Assembly: GCA_018402665.1 (NCBI GenBank)
Contig: JAGYIN010000001.1
Span: 372,001 to 436,000 of the forward strand
Direction: 5' to 3'
From: Schleiferiaceae bacterium
GTDB lineage: Bacteria > Bacteroidota > Bacteroidia > Flavobacteriales > Schleiferiaceae
Length of the DNA: 64,000 nucleotides
The notes beneath the pieces are model-generated. The model did no database searches. It was not told the DNA's origin and saw only the letters and a program-made list of their open reading frames with translations. Both the position numbers and the translations under genes were made by a program. Shown piece by piece: positions 1 to 8,096 of the stretch (position 1 is the first letter of the stretch; every line of letters begins with the position of its first letter).

Positions 1-671
1 ACTGCCCGATCTTTCAGCGAATCTAACTCCAGAACCTCTTGCTTTTTTTCGAGATTCATGCTGCTGTTCGATGCAATAAAATTGAGTAGAAACGTATTGC
101 TCTTGATATTATCCAATGCCGTTTGCGCCTCACTAGGAATGTGCGGGCTTTCTTGAATTAATCTTGCCGCGATCTCCTTAATCGAATCCATAAGTACGGT
201 AAATTCCGCATCATCCTCAGCTGGAACAAACTCGGGTAGGAACTCCACCTTCGCCATGTTGAACGGTTCGGTCTCCACCCACTCTAAAATCCTAAAGCGT
301 TTTTTACCCTGAATGATGATCGTAGTATTGCCATCGGGCATTTTAAAACTCTTTACGATCTGCGCTAGCGTTCCAGTCGGAAATACCTCAGCTTGACCTG
401 GGTCTTCCGTATTGCCGTCGCGCTGAGCAATCATCCCAACAAATTTCTGATCTTCTTTAATGCTCTTAATCAAGCGAAGACTTTTATCGCGACCGGCAGT
501 GATCGGCGCAACCACACCCGGAAAAATCACCGTATTTCGCAAAGGCAAAATAGGGAGTAACTCTGGGAGTTGGTCGTCCTGAATTTCAACCTCTTCGTCA
601 GAGGTCATTAACGGAATAAATTCCGTGTTTTCGCTGATAATATCGCTAAGTGACAATGTGTCCATATTCAT
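1..671 (-). CDS. lon: Lon protease, N-terminal part (cut by window edge)
   Basis: About 223 N-terminal residues of the ATP-dependent protease Lon, which degrades misfolded and regulatory proteins in the cytoplasm. After an acidic leader of roughly 37 residues comes the LON substrate-binding domain, with the family pattern LPILPLRNTVIFPG and a following segment VVAPITAGRDKS. The AAA+ and Ser-Lys protease domains lie beyond the left edge and cannot be checked. The start is taken as the ATG at 671; a second in-frame ATG lies two codons on (665). It follows the yaaA/beta-barrel genes on the same strand but is separated from them by an apparent terminator (725-752), so it probably has its own promoter. 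Confidence 0.93.
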   Translation of the reverse strand, partial: MNMDTLSLSDIISENTEFIPLMTSDEEVEIQDDQLPELLPILPLRNTVIFPGVVAPITAGRDKSLRLIKSIKEDQKFVGMIAQRDGNTEDPGQAEVFPTGTLAQIVKSFKMPDGNTTIIIQGKKRFRILEWVETEPFNMAKVEFLPEFVPAEDDAEFTVLMDSIKEIAARLIQESPHIPSEAQTALDNIKSNTFLLNFIASNSSMNLEKKQEVLELDSLKDRA

Positions 672-724
672 CCAAATCAATTAGGGTTTGCCTCAAATTC
701 TGCGTCATGCTGTCATTTAAGGTC

Positions 725-752
725 AAAAAAGGGCCGCTCTTTTGGAGGGCCC
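725..752 (-). terminator. Intrinsic terminator between the beta-barrel gene and lon
   Basis: Read on the minus strand, a GC-rich hairpin (GGGCC paired with GGCCC, plus CTC/GAG inside it) is followed directly by six T residues. It lies just after the stop of the beta-barrel gene at 781. Confidence 0.7.
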
Positions 753-780
753 AATATATGGTTCAAAGGCTGTGCCGAAC

Positions 781-1485
781 TTATTGCTCGAAGAAACCTA
801 AACTCATTCCGAATTTAAACGTGATGCTTCCATCGAGTGCATTGCGCTCTGCAGGGTTCGCTTCTAAATATTCCGCAGTGTAGTTAAAACCTTCCACGTT
901 AGAAACGCCAAATCCATTGTAATAGATACCTAGGTTGTAAAAACTTTTCAGCGACCTACGAATTCTCCAACCAAAACCAACGGCATACGTGTAGGTATGA
1001 CCGGTGCCTGGATACAAGGCAATTTCCTCAGGGTATTGCGCATTCGTATTTAAATGCGGCTGGTAGGTCAATGCACCAACTCCAACATGAATAAAGGGGG
1101 TATGGTGGTTGCGTTGATTGTATTTTCCAAACGGGATAAAATGCACATTCGTAAACAGGTTTACATTTAAAAGATCCGTATCAACCTGGTAATCTCGCGT
1201 TGCGTTCCCATGCAGGTTATCGTGACTGTAGATACTTCCATAGTTTACATCTGCACCTACGCTGAGCAAACTGTTGAAATTATATTTGAGTTGAGTCCCT
1301 AATCCAAAGCGAGCCTCTTGGGTCAATGCCCCTAAACTTCCTCCGTTTACATCACCGAGGTAATTTTGTGTCATTGCATATCCACCCCACTCTAAAAAGG
1401 CAGTTGTGCGCTGTGCTGTTGCATGAATAGTCGTTCCTGCTATTGCCACCACAAGGGCGATGTGTTTTATATTCTTCATAATCAT
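781..1485 (-). CDS. Small outer-membrane beta-barrel protein (DUF6089-like)
   Basis: A 234-residue protein with a signal peptide (basic MIMKNIKH, hydrophobic core, cleavage near ATAQ) followed by alternating, aromatic-rich beta strands. It ends in a strand, ITFKFGMSLGFFEQ, as is usual for outer-membrane barrels. It resembles the small porin-like/DUF6089 proteins common in Bacteroidota, whose function is mostly unknown. Its ATG overlaps the TGA of yaaA in an ATGA, so the two are co-transcribed and probably translationally coupled. A hairpin terminator follows. The barrel call is based on composition and periodicity, not on a recognised catalytic motif. Confidence 0.7.
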   Translation of the reverse strand: MIMKNIKHIALVVAIAGTTIHATAQRTTAFLEWGGYAMTQNYLGDVNGGSLGALTQEARFGLGTQLKYNFNSLLSVGADVNYGSIYSHDNLHGNATRDYQVDTDLLNVNLFTNVHFIPFGKYNQRNHHTPFIHVGVGALTYQPHLNTNAQYPEEIALYPGTGHTYTYAVGFGWRIRRSLKSFYNLGIYYNGFGVSNVEGFNYTAEYLEANPAERNALDGSITFKFGMSLGFFEQ

Positions 1486-2249
1486 TGTGAATCCCTCAAA
1501 AATACCAATTTATTATCGTCAAACGTGTGCATTCTGTACCCCATTTCACTGAAGGATGTTAACGCCTCCATTTTTTTTATATTGTTTTCTAAACACCAAC
1601 GTACAAAAGCACCTCGTGCCTGCTTACTAAAGGCAGACACCGACTTTAATTGACCGTTTTTCATTTGCTTAAAATCTATTTGAACATACGGGTGCTTCAC
1701 GTTTTTCCAATCAATGGCCTTACTGTATTCGCCACTGCAGGCGTCTAAAACGAAGGATGCATCTGTAGCATTGACCCATTGGGTTAAAATAGGACGCCAC
1801 AAACTGTATAAGTTTTTATGCGCTGCTACTTGCAACCGGGATTGCATTTCAAGGCGGTAGGGCACAATATACGTGGCACTAGAAACGACACCATACAATG
1901 CACTCATTACGTACAAAGACCGCAGAGCATTTGCCTTTCCTTCAGCAGTCAATTCCGCCGAATTAAGAAATTTAAACGCTTCACCATTGTAGGCCGTTAA
2001 CCCTTGCAAGCCACTGGAGACATTAATGAACGATTCCGAATTTTCCAACCATATTTTTTCCACGGCGGGCCAAAGCGCTTCACTAACTTTAAATAGTGAA
2101 CGTGCCTCGTCCGAAGGTAACTGTTGGACCGCCTTCGCTACCGCTGTAGTTATTTCGGGGAACGCACAAGAAGGCGCCGTGCTAGGCACAGGTTGGCGTT
2201 CATTAGACATTCCTTTTGATGGAGACAGCAGAATCAATGGATCTTTCAT
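1482..2249 (-). CDS. yaaA: YaaA family peroxide-stress protein
   Basis: A 255-residue protein of the YaaA (DUF328/UPF0246) family. The N-terminal signature LLSPSKGM is at residues 7-14, and the typical later blocks ALYGVV, YRLEM, LWRP and FVLDACSGEYSKAID are present. In E. coli YaaA lowers intracellular free iron and limits oxidative DNA damage under peroxide stress; the molecular activity is DNA-binding-like and not fully settled. Length matches the family. It is the first gene of a unit with the beta-barrel gene (4-base overlap) and is divergent from the lipoprotein pair starting at 2315. Confidence 0.9.
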   Translation of the reverse strand: MKDPLILLSPSKGMSNERQPVPSTAPSCAFPEITTAVAKAVQQLPSDEARSLFKVSEALWPAVEKIWLENSESFINVSSGLQGLTAYNGEAFKFLNSAELTAEGKANALRSLYVMSALYGVVSSATYIVPYRLEMQSRLQVAAHKNLYSLWRPILTQWVNATDASFVLDACSGEYSKAIDWKNVKHPYVQIDFKQMKNGQLKSVSAFSKQARGAFVRWCLENNIKKMEALTSFSEMGYRMHTFDDNKLVFLRDSQ

Positions 2250-2314
2250 AGGATAAAAATAAGGAGTGACCTACCTTTAAGCCCTAAGGCACGGCTTTTG
2301 TTTTGTACAACCCG

Positions 2315-3691
2315 ATGAAGAAAATGAAGAATTTTGGATTGATTTTGATTTTGACACTCGCATTAAGTGGGTGTCAAGGTGCGAAGTACCACTTTAAATC
2401 GGGGAAAAAGTATGCCGAAGCTAGCATGCTCAAGGAAAGCGTCACTTCATATAAAAGAGCGATCGACCGCAAGCCGAACAAGGTCAAATACCGCATTGCT
2501 ATGGAAGACGCCGGTAGTGCTTTGCTTGAAGAGCTTTTCACAAGCTACCGCTTCGCAGACGGCAATGACAGTGCGTCAATCTATAAGTTTCGCGATGCCG
2601 AAAAATGGCGCAACTATTTAGTTCCTTACATGAATACGAGCCGCTATGAAGGCTTTTACGATCAGGATTACAGGGACCAATTGGGCCGCTTTCTAGCACA
2701 GAAATACGAACGCTCGAAGAAATGGATCCGTACGCGGGAATACGAACGCGCTCAAAAGAACCTTTTGGAAATCAAGGAATTGGACCCGGATTACAAAGAC
2801 GTTGGGGAACTTCTTGAGTTTGCAGAGGTCGAACCCCTGTATGTCGCAGCGCTTGAACTTTTAGAAAATGCGGAGTATCGCAATGCATACGACTTGCTGC
2901 AACCCATACTAAAGAAATATCCAAAGCAGAGCCTCCTGCGCAAATTAGAGGAACAAGCGATTGAGCGCGGAAAGTACAGACTAGGCATCATTTCAGACCC
3001 AAACATTACCGGTAGTGAGGCAACTATGTCAGCCGCATTGCAGAGTGCAGTGATTTCTTTAATCCAACGAGAAAAAGATCCTTTTCTAGAACTTTTGGAC
3101 CGCACCAATTTTGATTTACTACAACAAGAGCAAGAAGCGATCATCAATGGCTCAACAAACGAATCGGCTGTAACGCAGGAATTGTTGGCGGCCGATGGCT
3201 ACCTGAAGGTGATCATTACTCATGCCCACGAGGACGAAGGAAAGCTTTTTGAAGAGACGAAAAAGGGATGGGAGAAATACTACGTTACTGAGAAAAATGA
3301 GGAGGGTGAAGAGGTGAAAAAAGTGGAATATAAAAAAGTGACCTTCACAGAGTATCACAAACGCAATGAAGCCAGTTACGACATGCAGGTCGCTTTAGTT
3401 GAAAGAGCCACATCTAAAATTTTATGGACCCAGACCTACCACCAAGATTTCGCTGATGAAGTTCATTACATCCAATATGCCGGATCAGGCGATTTATATT
3501 CGGGCAGTTGGCGCTACCAACACAAAGCGCACCCGAGCGATAGACGATCTAATGATAGCGGTCGGTTGAATCGTTTACGTAAAGGAAATAAACGCGTTAA
3601 AAGCACTTCGTCCATGAGGAAAGATGCCGTTGGAATACTGGCTAAAAAAGCAGCAGATTACGTTCTAGCTCAAAAGTTGATACGCGAATGA
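2315..3691 (+). CDS. Lipoprotein with TPR-like region and CsgG-like domain
   Basis: A 458-residue predicted lipoprotein. The ATG at 2315 is preferred over an upstream TTG because it gives a clean signal peptide with lipobox LSGC (Cys20). Residues about 25-225 are helical with TPR-like repeats (AEASMLKESVTSYKRAIDRKPN and similar). From about residue 225 the sequence resembles the periplasmic CsgG/HfaB fold: a LGIISD strand, the segment FLELLDRTNFDLLQQEQ, a GYLKVIITHAH strand and the segment VALVERATSKILWTQTYH. The C-terminal region is basic. It overlaps the next lipoprotein by ATGA, so the two probably act together at the envelope. The CsgG relation is my inference from motif order, and there is no sign of curli subunits nearby. 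Confidence 0.72.
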   Translation: MKKMKNFGLILILTLALSGCQGAKYHFKSGKKYAEASMLKESVTSYKRAIDRKPNKVKYRIAMEDAGSALLEELFTSYRFADGNDSASIYKFRDAEKWRNYLVPYMNTSRYEGFYDQDYRDQLGRFLAQKYERSKKWIRTREYERAQKNLLEIKELDPDYKDVGELLEFAEVEPLYVAALELLENAEYRNAYDLLQPILKKYPKQSLLRKLEEQAIERGKYRLGIISDPNITGSEATMSAALQSAVISLIQREKDPFLELLDRTNFDLLQQEQEAIINGSTNESAVTQELLAADGYLKVIITHAHEDEGKLFEETKKGWEKYYVTEKNEEGEEVKKVEYKKVTFTEYHKRNEASYDMQVALVERATSKILWTQTYHQDFADEVHYIQYAGSGDLYSGSWRYQHKAHPSDRRSNDSGRLNRLRKGNKRVKSTSSMRKDAVGILAKKAADYVLAQKLIRE

Positions 3692-4968
3692 AAAAACTAA
3701 GGATACTCTTCGTTGCTGTCTTGCTTTGGGGTTGCGGCACTAAAAAAAATGCGCCGCCTTCATGGATTTCAAGCAAGCCTATTGATCCCAGCGGCATCTA
3801 CGTCTATGGAATGGGCAACAGCTTCATTAATCCAAACGTTCCCTATCAACAGGCCGCCCGTTCTAATGCTTTAGCAGATCTGGCGCAAGAAGTTCAAAGC
3901 GAGATTTACGACGAAACCAAACTCTTACAAAAAGAAGATGCTGGGGGTTTTAATAGCGCGTTTGAATCGAACACTACATCAACCTCATCCCTTCGCTTAG
4001 ATGATTACGAACTGGTAGAAAGCTATGCAGACGAATTGCGTTACTACACACTATATCGTCTCGATCTTGAATCTTTTCTGCGCAAAAAAGCACTACAAGA
4101 TGCTGCAGCTATGGAATGGATCAATACTAAGGTCTTTGAGGCAAAAGATGCTAACCTTTCAGCGTCGTCTCGCTTAAGCGCTCTTGTTGACGCTTTAGAC
4201 AAAGCCCACGACTTTCAATTGTTTGGAGACATCCAATACAGAACGAAATTAAATGCGAGTGCCACCGAAGCACTGCGGTCGATTGAAAATGTTATCGGAG
4301 CGATCGATTTGCTTCCTGTGAAGCCGGCTTATCTAGGTTTACCTGCAACATTTCGCGCACAGTATGAACAGCCGAAAGAAGGTCAAGAGCAGATTCCTCT
4401 TGCCCTTTCTTCAAGCTCGGGACAATTTATGCTTCAAGAACAAACCATTCAATGCATACATACAGGCTCTGAAACGCGCGTTACCCTCTTCTTTGCCTGG
4501 GACTGGGATCGTATTCAATCTGCCCATACGGAAACAAAAAATTGGCTTAAAAATAAAAGCCAATGGGGGGCGTCAATCGCAGTACACTTTGAAAAGCCAA
4601 CGGTGTACATTGAAAGTAATGGAGCAGATGAATTGGTCAATGAGCTAGAAAAGAGTCTATCAAAAGACTTTCGTATTGGCGGTCTCAAATCTGCACAACT
4701 GGTTCTAGAGTGTAATGGTCAGATGGCTTCAGAAACTGCAGGAGTTGGGCAGGTTCGTGATTCGATGGTGCGCCACAAAGTTCGCATCGAAGTCCAATTT
4801 TCACTCTTGAGCACTGAAAACAACTCTATGCTTTGGAACAGCACAACCATATCTGGAACAGCCATTTCTGCCTCACAAGAAACCGCCTTAAACAGTGCCA
4901 AATCTGAATTTATAGACGATTTCAACTACCTACTCCTACCTCAGCTGCTGCGAAGTTTAGACTTTTAA
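3688..4968 (+). CDS. LPP20-family lipoprotein
   Basis: A 426-residue lipoprotein with a short signal peptide and lipobox LWGC (Cys16). The first part contains the LPP20-type pattern: a PPSWISSKP opening, a YGMG segment and AARSNALADLAQEVQSEI, a helix of the kind seen in LPP20 and other CsgG-associated lipoproteins. The C-terminal part, from about residue 330, again looks like a mixed alpha/beta domain and ends in a helix. Its start overlaps the stop of the TPR/CsgG-like lipoprotein by four bases, so the two form an operon. Function is unknown; the arrangement suggests a two-lipoprotein outer-membrane complex. Confidence 0.75.
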   Translation: MKKLRILFVAVLLWGCGTKKNAPPSWISSKPIDPSGIYVYGMGNSFINPNVPYQQAARSNALADLAQEVQSEIYDETKLLQKEDAGGFNSAFESNTTSTSSLRLDDYELVESYADELRYYTLYRLDLESFLRKKALQDAAAMEWINTKVFEAKDANLSASSRLSALVDALDKAHDFQLFGDIQYRTKLNASATEALRSIENVIGAIDLLPVKPAYLGLPATFRAQYEQPKEGQEQIPLALSSSSGQFMLQEQTIQCIHTGSETRVTLFFAWDWDRIQSAHTETKNWLKNKSQWGASIAVHFEKPTVYIESNGADELVNELEKSLSKDFRIGGLKSAQLVLECNGQMASETAGVGQVRDSMVRHKVRIEVQFSLLSTENNSMLWNSTTISGTAISASQETALNSAKSEFIDDFNYLLLPQLLRSLDF

Positions 4969-4997
4969 ATTATACTATGCGTGCATAGTATAATTTA
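4966..4997. promoter_or_regulatory. Perfect 15-bp palindrome, likely MarR operator
   Basis: Two perfect 15-base arms (4966-4980 and 4983-4997) around a two-base centre GT. The site is AT-rich and lies 25 bases before the ATG of the MarR-family gene. Length and symmetry fit a winged-helix dimer operator used for autoregulation. The arm overlaps the stop codon of the LPP20-like gene. It lacks a T-run, so terminator function is less likely. Confidence 0.6.
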
Positions 4998-5022
4998 GTA
5001 TATTGGTTTCATCATTAGAAGT

Positions 5023-5475
5023 ATGAAACCACAAGAAACCTTTGACTTTCAAATCCGGAAATCCTGGATTGCTTTGTCAAAAATGTACAATGAGCAAGTA
5101 GCCCAGTACGGTCTCACCGTCGCAATGGGATTTGCATTATTGAACATTGATATTAAAAACGGAACCCCTTCCACTTCCCTAGGACCGAAAATGGGCATGG
5201 AAAGCACCTCATTAAGTCGTTTACTCAACAGCTTAGAAAAACAGGCCTTGATTGCAAGAGAATCGAATCCAAACGACGGTCGCAGCGTTTTAATAAAATT
5301 GACGAAGGAAGGCTTAAAAATGCGCAACTACAGTAGGCAAGCGGTATTGGATTTTAACCATCAGGTATTGGCTGAAGTTAGCGAAGAAGATGTACGCGGT
5401 TTCTTCAAAGTAATGGCCACTGTGAGCGAGGTAGTCGATACGCATAGGGCGGAAGAAACCCTCAGGATGACCTAG
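5023..5475 (+). CDS. MarR family transcriptional regulator
   Basis: A 150-residue winged-helix regulator of the MarR family. The DNA-binding part covers about residues 45-105: a recognition-helix region MESTSLSRLLNSLEKQALI followed by the wing RESNPNDGRSVLIKLT, whose D-x-R pattern is diagnostic. Flanking helices supply the dimer interface. Close relatives in Flavobacteria often stand beside fatty-acid beta-oxidation operons, but here the next genes are an InsA-like protein and acetyl-CoA synthetase. A perfect palindrome directly upstream (4966-4997) is a plausible autoregulatory operator, and a terminator follows at 5532. The ligand is unknown. Confidence 0.88.
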   Translation: MKPQETFDFQIRKSWIALSKMYNEQVAQYGLTVAMGFALLNIDIKNGTPSTSLGPKMGMESTSLSRLLNSLEKQALIARESNPNDGRSVLIKLTKEGLKMRNYSRQAVLDFNHQVLAEVSEEDVRGFFKVMATVSEVVDTHRAEETLRMT

Positions 5476-5531
5476 ACCTGCGCTTTAGCGCAAATACAAT
5501 AGGGTACTTTACCCAAAAACAGAGTGAATAA

Positions 5532-5563
5532 ACGCTGCCTATTAATCGGGCGGCGTTTTTTTT
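5532..5563 (+). terminator. Intrinsic terminator after the marR gene
   Basis: A stem of about 9 bp (ACGCTGCCT with GGGCGGCGT, including G-U pairs) with a 7-base loop, followed by eight T residues. It separates the MarR gene from the InsA-like/acs unit. Confidence 0.8.
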
Positions 5564-5612
5564 ATGCGTAACTTTTTTAGTATTTTCCAACCTTTAGAAA
5601 CCATCCGCCGCC

Positions 5613-6035
5613 ATGAATGAAGTCAAACATTGTCCTAAATGTTCCAGCGCAAGCTATGTGAAAAGTGGGATAATTAAAGAGCGTCAACGCTACCGTTGCA
5701 AAGAATGCAACTACTATTTCACAGTACAAAAATTAGGCAAACGCATCTCTGATTATTACGTCGTTAAAGCCCTTCAGCTCTATATAGAAGGGGTGAGTTA
5801 TCGTGAAATTGAACGCATTCTAGGTATCTCACATGTAAGCGTAATGAATTGGGTCAAAACCTATAAAATCAAGAGACCCCAGCTTCAGTACAATCACAAA
5901 CCCAGTTTTGAAGTGCTTGAGCACGAGCAGCTTTTGGAACGCATGAAATCACCAAAGTATTTAGAGCAGAAAGGCCTACTTATTTCGGAAGTAGAAGGTA
6001 AATTTTTTGTCCTAAATTGGATTCAGAACCACTAA
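5613..6035 (+). CDS. InsA-like zinc-ribbon/HTH protein (transposase-derived)
   Basis: A 140-residue protein with an N-terminal zinc ribbon (Cys7, Cys10, Cys29, Cys32 in CPKC and CKEC knuckles) of the IS1 InsA type, then a helix-turn-helix at about residues 48-85 (ALQLYIEGVSYREIERIL, then SHVSVMNWVK). The C-terminal 50 residues resemble no transposase. No InsB/DDE catalytic partner follows and I see no terminal inverted repeats, so this looks like a domesticated DNA-binding protein rather than an active IS. Only 11 bases separate it from the acs ATG at 6047, so the two are probably co-transcribed; regulation of acetate activation is a guess from context. Confidence 0.72.
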   Translation: MNEVKHCPKCSSASYVKSGIIKERQRYRCKECNYYFTVQKLGKRISDYYVVKALQLYIEGVSYREIERILGISHVSVMNWVKTYKIKRPQLQYNHKPSFEVLEHEQLLERMKSPKYLEQKGLLISEVEGKFFVLNWIQNH

Positions 6036-6046
6036 CTCACGGACCA

Positions 6047-7963
6047 ATGGATCAAATTCAACTAAGGACCTTCTCAGATTATGAGAAAGCCTATGCCGCA
6101 TCAATAAATGACCCTGTTAAATTTTGGGAAGAAATTGCAGCAGCATATAGCTGGCAAGCGCCTTGGCATAAAACGCTTGAATGGGAATTTGAGACGCCCG
6201 CAGTAAAATGGTTTCAAGGAGGACGTCTGAACATTACTGAAAACTGCCTTGACCGCCATCTTAAAGAACGTGGAGCGGATATCGCGCTCTTGTGGGAACC
6301 GAATGATCCAAAGGAACAAGAAGTACGCCTCACGTATAGCGAATTGCACAATGAAGTAAGTCGTTTCGCGAATGTTTTAAAGGCGAAAGGTGTTAAAAAA
6401 GGAGATCGGGTTGCCGTCTACATGCCGATGATTCCCGAATTAACCATTGGCGTTCTTGCCTGTGCACGAATTGGTGCGGTACACTCCGTCGTATTTGCTG
6501 GATTTTCTTCGAATGCCTTAGCGGATCGAATCAACGATAGTCAGTGTGTTTGTGTTTTAACCGCTGATGGAATGTATCGCGGTGCAAAAGCTTTACCTGT
6601 AAAAGCAACCGTAGATGAAGCATTAGAACAGTGCACGTCTGTAGAAAACGTGATCGTTGTTCGCCGGGATGGGCGGGACGTGACTATGGTAGAGGGACGT
6701 GACTGTTGGTATCACGAAGCCGTTGTGGAAGTGGATACAGATTGCCCTGCTGAACCCATGGATGCTGAAGACCTGCTTTTCATTTTGTACACTTCAGGTT
6801 CAACTGGAAAACCAAAGGGCGTGGTACACACCTGCGGTGGCTACATGGTGTATGCCGGATACAGTTTTAAAAATGTGTTTCAGTACGAGCGTGGCGATGT
6901 GTATTGGTGTACCGCTGATGTGGGATGGATCACCGGACACAGCTATATTATTTATGGACCGCTGCTCAACGGTGCGACAACACTCATGTTTGAAGGCGTA
7001 CCGACGTTTCCAGATGCCGGGCGTTTCTGGGATGTTTGCGATAAATATGGTGTGAACCAATTCTACACTGCACCCACTGCAATCCGCGCCCTTATGGCCT
7101 GCGGCGATGAATTTGTAGATCGCGCAGCACTGGGGGCACTAAAAGTGATTGGATCTGTAGGTGAGCCCATAAACGCAGAGGCATGGCATTGGTACCACGA
7201 TAAGGTTGGGCGTGGCAATTGTCCCGTAGTGGATACGTGGTGGCAGACCGAAACTGGCGGTATTATGATATCGGGGCTTGGTAACCTAAGTCCGCAACGA
7301 CCAACCTATGCCGGACGTCCGTTACCTGGAATACAACCTGTGCTTCTTGATGCGGAAGGCAACGAAATAGAAGGCGACGGTGTTGAAGGGTATTTGTGCA
7401 TTAAACACCCCTGGCCGTCTATGCTTCGTACGACCTACGGAGATCACGAACGTTGCAAGAATGTATACTTCAGTAACTACGAAGGCTATTACTTTACTGG
7501 TGACGGTGCACGCAGGGAAGAAGGCATGTACAGAATCATTGGTCGTGTAGATGATGTGATCAACGTGAGTGGTCATCGATTTGGCACAGCAGAAATAGAA
7601 AATGCCATTAACGCTTCGCCTCTTGTTACTGAAAGTGCAGTTGTCGGTTACCCGCACGATATTAAAGGTCAAGGGATTTATGCATATGTGATAGTTGATG
7701 GAGGAACACAGGATGTTCAAGCCGTGAGAACATCCATTATCGACACTTTGGTTGCTGAAATTGGGCCCATTGCTAAACCCGATGTAATACAAATCGTGCC
7801 GGGTTTGCCAAAGACACGCTCAGGAAAAATCATGCGTCGTATTCTTCGAAAAGTGGCGGAAGGAGATACTACCAATCTTGGAGATACCTCTACACTACTC
7901 GACCCGAGCATCGTTGAAATAATAAAGTCGGATGCGAACCAACTTCGAAGTAACAGCCTTTGA
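6047..7963 (+). CDS. acs: Acetyl-CoA synthetase
   Basis: AMP-forming acetate-CoA ligase, 638 residues from the ATG at 6047 (an upstream in-frame TTG at 6017 lies inside the preceding gene and is less likely). Adenylate-forming motifs are clear: the P-loop YTSGSTGKPKG at 248-258, TWWQTETGG near 397, the hinge region YFTGDGARREE with GRVDDVINVSGHR, and the C-terminal catalytic Lys in KTRSGKIMRR near residue 594, the site that is acetylated in regulated homologues. Length is normal. It converts acetate, ATP and CoA to acetyl-CoA in the cytoplasm. It is probably co-transcribed with the InsA-like gene; no clear terminator follows. Confidence 0.96.
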   Translation: MDQIQLRTFSDYEKAYAASINDPVKFWEEIAAAYSWQAPWHKTLEWEFETPAVKWFQGGRLNITENCLDRHLKERGADIALLWEPNDPKEQEVRLTYSELHNEVSRFANVLKAKGVKKGDRVAVYMPMIPELTIGVLACARIGAVHSVVFAGFSSNALADRINDSQCVCVLTADGMYRGAKALPVKATVDEALEQCTSVENVIVVRRDGRDVTMVEGRDCWYHEAVVEVDTDCPAEPMDAEDLLFILYTSGSTGKPKGVVHTCGGYMVYAGYSFKNVFQYERGDVYWCTADVGWITGHSYIIYGPLLNGATTLMFEGVPTFPDAGRFWDVCDKYGVNQFYTAPTAIRALMACGDEFVDRAALGALKVIGSVGEPINAEAWHWYHDKVGRGNCPVVDTWWQTETGGIMISGLGNLSPQRPTYAGRPLPGIQPVLLDAEGNEIEGDGVEGYLCIKHPWPSMLRTTYGDHERCKNVYFSNYEGYYFTGDGARREEGMYRIIGRVDDVINVSGHRFGTAEIENAINASPLVTESAVVGYPHDIKGQGIYAYVIVDGGTQDVQAVRTSIIDTLVAEIGPIAKPDVIQIVPGLPKTRSGKIMRRILRKVAEGDTTNLGDTSTLLDPSIVEIIKSDANQLRSNSL

Positions 7964-8045
7964 GGCCATAGCGGAAAAAGAAAATCCAAACAGTCATTTG
8001 TTATAATTTTAACAATCTGTAATATTTTAGACTATTTAGCTTCAT

Positions 8046-8079
8046 TTGGCATTTTTGCTTAAAAGTCCAGGTACTTTTG
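8046..8079 (+). promoter_or_regulatory. Bacteroidota-type promoter of lysA
   Basis: An exact TAnnTTTG -7 box (TACTTTTG, 8072-8079) with a TTG 23 bases upstream (8046-8048), within the 17-23 spacing described for Flavobacterium. The predicted transcript would start about 8085, which supports the lysA ATG at 8097 over the upstream TTG. Confidence 0.6.
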
Positions 8080-8096
8080 CGGCAAATACGCTAACC

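Noticed and set aside
5613-6035. Active IS1-type insertion sequence
   Set aside because: There is an InsA-like DNA-binding part only: no InsB/DDE domain, no terminal inverted repeats and no target-site duplication seen around it.
7322-7792. A 156-residue open frame on the minus strand
   Set aside because: It is antisense to the C-terminal half of acs and matches nothing recognisable.
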